Below, one piece after another: positions 11,030 to 18,991 of a stretch of DNA of 64,000 bases. The position numbers and the translations under genes are program-made. The stretch covers positions 16,988,001-17,052,000 of the forward strand of contig CM065318.1 in assembly GCA_033032175.1 (NCBI GenBank), read 5' to 3'. The notes beneath the pieces are model-generated. The model searched no databases. It was given only the letters and a program-made list of their open reading frames with translations, and had not been told where the DNA came from. The first letter of the stretch is position 1. Every line of letters starts with the position of its first letter. The DNA comes from Saturnia japonica (taxonomy: Eukaryota; Arthropoda; Insecta; Lepidoptera; Saturniidae).

Positions 11030-11460
11030 TTTTGTTTAACCTTGTGGTGTTCCTATGGTGAGTAAGGTTTCTAGAGCTCTTTTTGGAGTAGGGCGTTCTA
11101 CAGGCTTCGGTAGCCGCCAGCCGTCGGTTATTTGAAAGACAATAATGTTTATTGTAAGTGACAGTTAAAAAATAAACATATGCTGTTGCTAACTTTGATA
11201 TGTGTCTTTTAAGATTTACAAATATGTAGTACATTAATTTGAAATATATCTTATGGTTTACTCAGCATTACTAGCATACTTAGCCATTTAAACATTCCAA
11301 AAGAGTCTTTTTTTCCGCATGTCTTTACCGTCATTGTCACTGTTAGTCGGAACCTGGTCAGATAACATAGCTATGAATTAAAATTACATCCATGTACCTT
11401 GATCGGATAAGTGAATTTTACGCGATAAGAACATAAATGGACAGACAGGCAAAAAGACGT
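11030..11460 (+). repeat. CTAGCTG-headed superfamily, D-like body without head
   Basis: Shares ATGTAGTACATTAATTTG, TTATGGTTTACTCAGC and the CAGATAACATAGCTA block with 57385-57785. The 5' part (about 11030-11140) resembles the fragment at 9690 and 47030. It is a mosaic repeat. Confidence 0.55.
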
Positions 11461-12659
11461 TGCGTTTTATATGTATATGTATAGCTTATACAGCTACAAA
11501 TGTAGTAGGAATTTCAGAAATAATATGTTATTGATGGTAAGATTGTGGGTAAAACACTGCTTAAGGCAATCATATTTTTGATGTTTATATAATAATGTGC
11601 TTGATAATCGTGTGCCTATTTCAAAACCTTTAATTTTCAAAAATCCGTTCGCAGTGCTCAGATGCTGTTGTATATAATTATAAGGGATAAATATACTTAT
11701 TTTATGCTTCTAGATTCGAGACCCACAGGCTGGTTGGTGTGCAGAATGCATTGTCTGTCAAACAGTTCCAAGAATTTTATTATGTTGAGGGATAAAAATG
11801 CAACGGTCACAAATATTACAAAACAATGTACATCTCCAATTTTTCTTAGTAAGCCGCAAAGTACCTGGGTTATAGAAAATTACAATAATATCTATATAAA
11901 ATACAAAATATAAAAAATCTGTTGATCACCAGTAGTGGGGCGAAGACCCAAGCAGCCGGTGGCTAGGGCTCCAGAGAGAGGAACTTCTCCAGAATTCTCG
12001 TCGTGTCCAGAAGAACTGTCTTCTATGTCTTTCCCTTGATCCAACAGCCAAGCGAGAGCTTCCTAAGATGGTGGTCGAAACTCTTCGCTATTAGACCATA
12101 TATTATTATTATTAATTATTACATCGCAAAATTTATTGTCTGCAGGTAACAAAATTCCATCTATTTGTGTTCAAGTGTCGCCTAAATATTATAATTTAAA
12201 GAGAAAACTCATTTCACTGGTGACGTAGTGGAATCCTTTTAATATAATTCAGTTTTCTTATTATTTCACGATTTAAACGATAGACAACGCTTTACTTTTT
12301 CATATTTCATCTCACTAAACATAAAAATAATGCAATGCTCGTGAGTTCAAACTTCGAATGATCTATTAGCATGTTTATCTCATATTACACGGTGTTCTCA
12401 AAAATATGCAAAGGATTTTAGATCCTATATATTTATAAAAAGATTCAATATAGCTCTTAGACTTTATAATTTTATAGGCGAGTTATAAATACAATGTATA
12501 GCGATTGGTTTTTATACAGACTCGACATTTAAATAATATAAAAGTACGCTCGAATACGCATGCGCAGTCGGCTAAAAAAGAAAACAGAGTTATATCCATA
12601 GCCGAAACATATAATTCTTAAATATCTTATAGGTATTATAGTGACTACTTTCGCGTTAA
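11461..12659. other. Mostly unrecognised sequence
   Basis: A more G+C-rich island at about 11930-12110 has no stop-free frame worth reporting and may be a fragment of a coding repeat on the minus strand. The rest is A+T-rich. Confidence 0.35.
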
Positions 12660-13230
12660 TCTATACTAATAAAGCGGAAAAGTTTTTTGTTTAAACTACC
12701 AGTCGGATTCGAAAAACTCTTTTTGTATATGATAGCCAGACTACCGAGGAATAGTATAGGTTATTTAAGATTACACAACAACTCTCAGATAGCCTTAAAT
12801 ATTGATTTTTGTTACGTAAGTCGGAAGTCGAGGCCCTCCCGAACTGTTTTAACCGCGTGCGCTGAAGTAAACCTTAATGATACGGAAATACAAAGTTCTA
12901 CAATAATATTGGTTCTTAGCATATCTAAAAAATGTCAGCGATAGTATATGCCTATCTCTTATACATAAGCCACAATAAGGTATTTTGTGACAAAGATTTA
13001 TTTAAAAACTAAAAAGTGATTTATAAGTATTATTTTTAGACATGGCGTAATCCTTACAAATAAAAGTTACTTCATAATAAAGACAATTTTATGAAGTTAA
13101 ATTTTGCTCTTTAGAGTATACTTTTTGGACATAAGTCTACATATGGGTGCGTTGGCGGCGCGGTGTTTCTCGGATAAAATTAACATGGGAATTTTGTGGG
13201 AAATTTAATGAAAATAAAAAATTGTTTTAG
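12660..13230 (-). repeat. Dispersed repeat, direct partner of 37020-37590
   Basis: About 560 bp aligns in order with 37020-37590: AAACTACCAGTCGGATTCGA, TATATGATAGCCAGA, GTTACGTAAGTCGGAAGTCG, CACAATAAGGTATTTTGT, AAAGACAATTTTATGA, GCGTTGGCGGC. The 37-kb copy ends with GGGGCTCAGCTAGT, the reverse complement of the CTAGCTG head, so both are minus-strand members of that superfamily. The short frame at 12687-12944 is not a gene. Confidence 0.7.
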
Positions 13231-13671
13231 ATGTCGCTCGGGCATAATTTAGCTCCTGTTATAAAGAAGTAAGTATACATAATAAATCTATGTATAAATT
13301 CTTACATATGTGTAGATATTAAATCACTTACGTCACCACTCTATATTTTTTGAAAATCTTTTAAGAAGTTCATAGACCTGTAAACAAAAAAATGTATGCA
13401 TTAATGTTAACATACTGTAAAAATATATTAATATGCCTTATCTGTTGTTTGCCTAGTCGATGTTTACAGACACGCGCAGAAACGGGGTTGAAAAAATTAA
13501 CACGTTCGAACTTCTAATTCCACGTTCGCGCGCTCGAGACTTACGAAATTGTACATTACGTAGGGTTGTCAAAAATTGTGTTCTTGAAGTGAAAACTTCT
13601 TTGGTACCGTTGCTTGTGATTTCAGCCATGTCATAGCGCGGGCGCGGGCGGTGACTTTGGTTCTTTTAAAT
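13231..13671. other. Mostly unrecognised sequence
   Basis: A short piece at about 13585-13630 (GAAGTGAAAACTTCTTTGGT) matches the start of the family E repeat found complete at 33065. Otherwise unrecognised. Confidence 0.45.
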
Positions 13672-13960
13672 CTAAATATGTATATATAAAAGGAAACTGT
13701 GACTGACTGTCTGATCTATCGAGACAGAGCTCAAACCACTGAACAGATTGGGCTCAAATTTGGCATTTGGTATTCGGTAAGAAACGATTTTTGAAAATTC
13801 AACTTCTAAAGGGGTGTAATAGAGGTTCTAAATTTGTATGAAATGGAAAGTCGGTCGAAAAAATTGAGCACGGTTGAAACCTTGGGGCACATATCCCTAT
13901 AACGCGGGTGCAATGGTGTGTAGTGGTGAGCACAGATGGCCGGGACCCTGGGGCGAAGAT
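13672..13960 (-). repeat. CTAGCTG-headed repeat, subfamily with GACTGACTGTCTG
   Basis: Left part ATATATAAAAGGAAACTGTG then GACTGACTGTC. Near 13875 the right part reads GGTTGAAACCTTGGGGCACA, a decayed reverse-complement head. No coding capacity. Confidence 0.5.
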
Positions 13961-14331
13961 AAGTGATCAAATATGATAACGAATATAGTTATAAAAATTC
14001 CAAATTAAGTTTACTTTTACATTGACACAGTGTATTTTTTTCGGATTCTTGTGGTCCCTAACAACAAGAAAATCAAAGAGGTCCTCGATCCAAGAAAGCT
14101 GGTTGGTAACCACTAGGTATTATTTCCTCGCGACCGACAAGTTTTTGTACTAAACGTAGCTGGTTCAGCAGAGAATGTCCTGCTTTTCTCGACAACCGCC
14201 AACTATCACTTACCAGATCCTAACGATACAAACCATTGAATCGACAAAACAAATGCATTATGCGAATATGAGCTCAATCGTTCAAATCGTTCAGAATCAT
14301 AATCCCTAACAGACACAAGATTTTATTATAC

Positions 14332-14860
14332 AACTAGCTGTAACCGCGGTTTCGCTCACGTGGATTACAGAATGCCCGCGCGAATATAGCTCCCCCGCTC
14401 CCGGCTATTTTAAAGACAAAAATGCTTATTGTGGGTGTTCCTTAGACGTATTCTTTCCGTAACTTTTTTGCAGGTCTTTTTAAAGCCTACAATTATGTAG
14501 TACATTAATTTGCTATATCTCTTATGGCTTACTCAGCGTAAGCAATTTAAGCGCTCAAATTGATTCACCATGACCAGTTTTTTTTTATTCGTGCTGAACC
14601 CTAATTCTTTTTCTAAAATAAAAGTAGCCTAAGTTACTCCCTATAAAATCAGTTATCAACCAGTGAAAGTCCCGTCAAAATCGGTCCAACTGTTTCGGAG
14701 ATTACCCGGAACAAACAGACAAAAAATGTATAAATGGGGTTTTTATTATAGGTATCGTATAGTACACTTTCATATGGATTTATTAAAAAGCTGTTAATTG
14801 TACATTACAAACAAACAGACACTTCACTTTTACTTCTGATTGAGTATCAAACAAACTCAC
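14332..14860 (+). repeat. CTAGCTG-headed repeat, subfamily D, nearly full length
   Basis: Head CTAGCTGTAACCGCGGTTTC, then GAATGCCCGCGCGAAT, CCGGCTATTTTAAAGACAAA, GTACATTAATTTGC, ACTCAGCGTAAGC, ACCATGACCAG, the AGTGAAAGTCCCGTCAAAAT block and a tail with ACAGACACTTCA. The same order is seen in at least five other copies in the window (23965, 24705, 26325, 43622 inverted, 47125). Confidence 0.75.
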
Positions 14861-15084
14861 TTTCGCTTTTACATTTTCAAAGGGATATTATTATTTTTGT
14901 ATTCAAATCATATTACTTAAAATTACTTCATATTGCATTTAATACACACGTATAATTCAAAACTCAACACTTCATTTGCGTTATTTTTACTTCTTCTTCC
15001 TAACTTAGCAACCAGTCCTCTTTATTGTAACTGTCATTATCAAGAGAACAAAGAGTGTTGTGTCTTATGATGATTTCAGTATCC
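14861..15084. other. Unrecognised A+T-rich sequence
   Basis: Nothing recognised between two dispersed repeats. Confidence 0.4.
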
Positions 15085-15272
15085 TAAGAAGATGGTGACG
15101 TGGCTCCCTTGTTAGAACTTTCTAGAGAGTTTTTGTGGCGTCTCAGAATTCATGGTCAATGTTATTATTTTCAATCCACTTCACAATAACCATATTCTTT
15201 ATTATGCAAAATGCGACAAAGGGTCTTTAAACGCAAATTTATGAATTAAAAACCTAAAACCCGCCAAAAACT
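15085..15272 (-). repeat. Family C repeat, minus copy
   Basis: Reads the reverse complement of the family C core: CAAAAACTCTCTAGAAAGTT, CTAACAAGGGAG.., and ends CCCGCCAAAAAC. Family C copies on the plus strand lie at 22685, 23590, 29205, 50550 and 61395. Confidence 0.65.
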
Positions 15273-15277
15273 TTTTG

Positions 15278-15531
15278 TGTTTTTAAGTGAAAACTTCTTT
15301 AGCATCGTTGTGATTTGCAAGTCAATGAAAAGAAAAAACGACATTAAAAACAGACAGACACATAAATTCATAAGATTTAATGTTTTATGCAATGGTTAAA
15401 TGGTACAAAAGAGGTTTGTTGCCACGCAATAATGAATTTTATTACCTCACCAAAAAGGCACGAAACAAAAACTTTTTAGACAACACTTATGTCATTCTGT
15501 TACTGATTGATATTGTGTTAGGTAACTTGAG
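15278..15531 (+). repeat. Family E repeat, 5' half, open reading frame
   Basis: Starts GTGAAAACTTCTTTAGCATC and continues to ATTGATATTGTGTTAGG, where it is interrupted. The 3' half resumes at 22493 after 7 kb of inserted DNA. Uninterrupted copies are at 33065 and 62785. The frame from 15380 reads NNEFYYLTKKARNKNF and then LLLIDIVLG, which the 62.8-kb copy also keeps open; the 33-kb copy has a stop in it. Whether this was ever protein-coding is unproven. No domain is recognised. Confidence 0.6.
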
Positions 15532-15700
15532 TCGTAGAAATGAAATTATTTCGGTTAGCGGCTTCTGTACAAACAGTATGGGAATAAATTTGAATGATCA
15601 ATGATGAGAAATTGAATCATTTCCAGTTCGTACAGAAGTAACATTAGTGGGCGTTAAAATGAGTAGTCTAATAAAATGAAATTATGGATTTTGCAAAATA

Positions 15701-16372
15701 CAGTGTAAACTCTTTATAACGTTATCCTTTAGAACGATAAACTCCCTATAACGTTGAAGTGAGCCCAACTTGGTTGGTTTGCGTTAAAACCCACATATTG
15801 AAACACTCTTTATAGCGATACGCCATTCTCTATTACGAAGAAATGTGTTCATATTTTTAGACAGTAAATATTTATTATCGGTATTATTGTTTATTATCAG
15901 GTAACAAATGAATTTGAAGCTCCGAAACATCGGAGGTCGGTCTAGCTTTTGTTATCCTTAATTGCCTTGAACACGTGCAGTATGACGCATTGTTTTCTCG
16001 GAAGTGATGGTCTTGGACCAAGCATACTGGGTACCTATCGTATTATCAGTCGTAAACCTACTTTGAAAGTGTTAACATGGCCAGTAAACGGAAAGCGATT
16101 AGTGTTGACGAAAAAGTTTGATAGAAAAAGATATGAATAGAATACATAAAATAATACAAAACAAGTACTGGCATAGCAAAAAACGTCAGACAAAGTTATC
16201 AGACTATATGTGTAAACAATAATTTATAAGCATTTATTATCTAAGACATACATATTAAAAATTCTTGTTAATTTGGTTGTTTTTTTTTTTTGTTCACTCC
16301 ATATAACGATAACTCTCTATAACGACAAAAAATGCTCATTCCCTTGAGTTTCGTTATAAAGAGTTTACACTG
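15701..16372 (+). mobile_element. Tigger/pogo-like deletion derivative (MITE)
   Basis: Perfect 21-bp terminal inverted repeats start CAGTGTAAACTCTTTATAAC and are flanked by TA on both sides (15699-15700 and 16373-16374), the Tc1/mariner/pogo target. Further CTCCCTATAACG and CTCTCTATAACG repeats sit just inside both ends, as in Tigger elements. At 672 bp it is too short for a complete transposase. The surviving coding piece is the 14-codon start at 16077. It would need a transposase supplied in trans. Confidence 0.85.
16077..16121 (+). pseudogene. Remnant N-terminus of a Tigger/pogo transposase
   Basis: The frame reads MASKRKAISVDEKV then a TGA stop. Tigger/CENP-B-type transposases characteristically open with a basic MASKRK.. 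segment followed by a CENP-B N-terminal helix-turn-helix. Here the frame ends before the helix and the rest of the gene is deleted. The assignment rests on this short motif together with the pogo-type inverted repeats and TA duplication of the surrounding element. Confidence 0.7.
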
Positions 16373-16379
16373 TACTTTA

Positions 16380-16562
16380 CCAAGGTACAAGTTTGCATTT
16401 TGCCACAAAAACTCCCTAGAGGGCGCTAAAATAAAAATATGTAAGTTGCAAATTCCAACACTACAAAAGTTGGTACGAACAATGAAAAGTGCGAATTTGG
16501 AGATTTCATACAAACTCTGACAAGAGAGCGAAAATCTTGTCTGAAGATCCCACATTGTTTAG
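16380..16562 (+). repeat. Family C-related fragment
   Basis: Contains CCACAAAAACTCCCTAGAG and TTGTCTGAAGATCCCACATT, related to the family C core at 22865-22940. Diverged and lacking the (GAAGAA) tail. The two frames here (plus and minus) are chance frames. Confidence 0.45.
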
Positions 16563-16583
16563 TTATTAATTGTGAAAAGGCAT

Positions 16584-16594
16584 CACAACAACCA
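16584..16594. repeat. Target-site duplication, left, of the Jockey LINE
   Basis: CACAACAACCA, repeated exactly at 22430-22440 right after the poly(A) tract. It fixes the LINE 5' end at 16595. Confidence 0.92.
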
Positions 16595-17208
16595 GGAGTT
16601 CCGATTTGGTCTTGATCGCGAACGGACGTGTCGCTCCGTTTGTGCTCTCGACCATCACGTGACTTAATTGTTGCGATCTTATATTTGGAATTTATTTCGA
16701 ATATATTGTTGCAATAACGACGTAAACCAACTGGTGTCTAACGCTCGCGTGGTAAACCGCACTTTTCGGTGCGACTTGCTTGTTTTTTTATAAATCCACG
16801 GTTTTGTGGTCGCTCACTGGATACCTGACGGTGTTAACTAAAGTGAGCGGGGCGTGACCCGAGCAGCCCGCTGGTTGTCTCCTTCAGAGGCAAACAGCCA
16901 GACTCGGACGGGCCTGGGAATCTAGGCCTTTGCGGTTATCGCATAGTCTTGCCCCAGGTGTCTCCTGCCAAACCTTCCGATCCTGCACACTCCATCCCCG
17001 GGAACCTGTTTGGGCCTAGCCCGGTTTAATTACCGGTCTGCGTCCTCGGCCCCGGGCTTGTTAGGGCTCCTTAGGGTTGATAGGTCCTTCCTGTGTGTCA
17101 TTGCACCTTGACCACAGGTCTCTTGCCGACTCCGATAGTCTTTTTAAGTTTTTGGCGCACCCCCCTGCCCCTAAGGCAGGGAGGCCTTTAATTTAAAATA
17201 AAATAAAA
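16595..17208 (+). promoter_or_regulatory. LINE 5' UTR with presumed internal promoter
   Basis: The 614 bp between the duplication and the first ORF1 ATG are non-coding. Jockey-type elements carry an internal pol II promoter at the extreme 5' end; that role here is inferred, as no core motif was proven. The stretch before the ATG is A-rich (AAAATAAAATAAAAATG). Confidence 0.5.
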
Positions 17209-17586
17209 ATGTCCCATTGTCCTCCCTCTTCTGCCGTCATGGCAAATAACGTTACCGACCTGGCCACTTGCATAGGTAAGTTGCAAGCCAGGATGAAAGC
17301 GCTGGAATTTCAATACCAGCGCTATCAAAATTTCGTCGTATTACGGTGTCCCTCCCTAGACGAGGAATACCGTAATCTACCTGAGAACGCCTGCGTGCGT
17401 CGCACCGCTGCGACCGCGACCCGTCATGAGGCCGTTTCAGGTAGCGAGGCGGCCGCTTCAGGTAGCAAGGCGGCCGATGACGTCACGGCCGCGACCGTTA
17501 TACCGACTGGCGCCGCGCCAGTCGGCGTCGCGCCTAAACGTCCCGCGCGCAGCGTTGCGCACGTCCGCCGCGTCATCACAGTCTAG
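17209..17586 (+). CDS. ORF1 N-terminal part (gag-like), frame 1
   Basis: 125 codons starting at the first ATG after the 5' UTR, in an A-rich context. Residues about 15-60 (NVTDLATCIGKLQARMKALE.., QYQRYQNF) look like a short heptad-bearing helix, a plausible coiled coil for ORF1 multimerisation. It then runs into Ala/Ser-rich linker and stops at 17584-17586. The following 518-codon frame begins inside it, in the +1 frame, and carries the rest of a typical ORF1. The likeliest reading is one ORF1 split by a single indel in the overlap at 17426-17583, although programmed frameshifting cannot be excluded. The protein would bind element RNA as part of the RNP. Confidence 0.7.
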   Translation: MSHCPPSSAVMANNVTDLATCIGKLQARMKALEFQYQRYQNFVVLRCPSLDEEYRNLPENACVRRTAATATRHEAVSGSEAAASGSKAADDVTAATVIPTGAAPVGVAPKRPARSVAHVRRVITV

Positions 17587-18982
17587 GGTTGCCAAAAATA
17601 GCCCGTACGTCCGTCCCGCGCGATCCACGGAAACCGCGTTAAAGACGAAAAATTCGTTTTCGGCCCTTCCGGTCGAACAAGACTCGCCCGCGAGGCCGGA
17701 TCCATCTCCGGAGATGGATACCGAGAACGACGGCTTCACCGTCGTGGCGTCGCGTAAGCGAACGGCGCGTAGCAGTCCGACTGCTCAACCGGCGCCTAAG
17801 GTAATAGTTAAGGCAGCAGTCAGGGGCGCCGCCGCCCCCGCGTCCTCCCAGCTCCCCGCGCCCGCCGGCGGGAAAAAAGAGCGTGCCCCACCTCCAATTA
17901 TAATCCGGGACAAGGCGGCCTGGATGGGAGTCTGCAATGAGATGCGCAGACTCAAACTCGAGTACCACAAGGCTAGAAATATAGTCAACGGGATCTCTAT
18001 TTCGATGAGTTCTTCGGAAACTCACCGTAAACTCACCACCCTCCTCCGGCAGAAAGGTCTGCAATTTTATACGTATTCCCTCGCGGAGGAGCGCGTCATC
18101 CGCCGCATTCCGGTGGAGCTCGACCCGTCGGAGGTGTGCTCCTCGCTCAAGGAGCAAAGTTATCCCATCCGGGAAGTACACCGGATGTACAGTAAAGATA
18201 AGCGGCCACTACAAATGGTAGTGGCCATATTGGACCTTTCCCCCGAGGGAAAGGCCATCTTCCAGCTAGAGACGGTGTGCGGGCTCTCCGGGATTAACGT
18301 GGAGCCCCCATACAAAAACCACCAGCCTGCGCAGTGCCACAACTGCCAGCTGTACGGGCACGCTGCCCGTAACTGTCATTCTCGTCCGCGGTGCGTAAAG
18401 TGCCGAGAGGACCACCCCACACGGGAGTGCACGCGCGAGCGTGACTCCGTCGTCCCCCCGAGCTGCGTGTTATGCGGGGAGGAGGGGCATCCCGCGAATT
18501 ATCGCGGTTGCCCCAAGGCCCCGCGTACCACGCGGCCACGTACACAGAGGCAGGCGGCCCCCCGGGCGGCGCCCCCCGCCTCAGCCATCAAAGCGCAACC
18601 CCTGCTGGCGTCAGGGGAATTTCCCGCGCTGCCGGTCCCGCGCCAGCTCCCGGCCGCCGCCGGCCCCTCCGCACCGCGCGTGGTGCAACCGCAACCCGTG
18701 CGTTCATCGCAGAACGCATGGGGCCCCCGCCGCCCCAATCCACAGCCTCTTATGGCTATGGATATTCCCGCGCCCCGCCCTCCTGCGCCCCGCGCGCCCG
18801 CTAACACTGTCGTCAATAGTAACGACCTAATGATACTGCTCACCCGCGAGCACGATATCCGCGAGCTCATCGAATACAACGACCATTTGGAGCGCTTCGG
18901 TCTCATCAAGACCGCTTGCGCGTTCCCCCGCCTCGTAGAGACACTACAACGTCTCGATCGCGAGGCGAGTAATAAAAATTAG
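17426..18982 (+). CDS. ORF1 (gag-like zinc-knuckle protein)
   Basis: 518-codon frame. The first ~80 residues are Arg/Pro/Ser-rich and may be out-of-frame relative to the native protein (see 17209-17586). Residues about 215-300 fit the Jockey ORF1 domain preceding zinc knuckles (QFYTYSLAEERVIRRIPVEL). Three zinc knuckles follow at about residues 304-363: C-x2-C-x4-H-x4-C (CHNCQLYGHAARNC), C-x2-C-x3-H-x4-C (CVKCREDHPTREC) and C-x2-C-x4-H-x6-C (CVLCGEEGHPANYRGC). A Pro/Ala-rich linker and a charged C-terminus end it. By family knowledge it binds the element RNA and helps direct the RNP to the nucleus. The ATG at 17426 is only the first in this frame and is probably not the true start. The long frames on the opposite strand are shadows of its G+C-rich codons. 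Confidence 0.85.
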   Translation: MRPFQVARRPLQVARRPMTSRPRPLYRLAPRQSASRLNVPRAALRTSAASSQSRVAKNSPYVRPARSTETALKTKNSFSALPVEQDSPARPDPSPEMDTENDGFTVVASRKRTARSSPTAQPAPKVIVKAAVRGAAAPASSQLPAPAGGKKERAPPPIIIRDKAAWMGVCNEMRRLKLEYHKARNIVNGISISMSSSETHRKLTTLLRQKGLQFYTYSLAEERVIRRIPVELDPSEVCSSLKEQSYPIREVHRMYSKDKRPLQMVVAILDLSPEGKAIFQLETVCGLSGINVEPPYKNHQPAQCHNCQLYGHAARNCHSRPRCVKCREDHPTRECTRERDSVVPPSCVLCGEEGHPANYRGCPKAPRTTRPRTQRQAAPRAAPPASAIKAQPLLASGEFPALPVPRQLPAAAGPSAPRVVQPQPVRSSQNAWGPRRPNPQPLMAMDIPAPRPPAPRAPANTVVNSNDLMILLTREHDIRELIEYNDHLERFGLIKTACAFPRLVETLQRLDREASNKN

Positions 18983-18991
18983 GGCCTTTCA

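Noticed and set aside
17639..18181. 180-codon minus-strand frame, with others at 17458, 17785, 18294 and 18499
   Set aside because: They are antisense shadows of the G+C-rich ORF1 of the LINE. They have no domain, are Arg/Gly/Ala-rich and lie wholly within ORF1.
18441..18830. 129- and 110-codon plus-strand frames inside ORF1
   Set aside because: They are other-frame shadows of the Pro/Ala-rich ORF1 linker.
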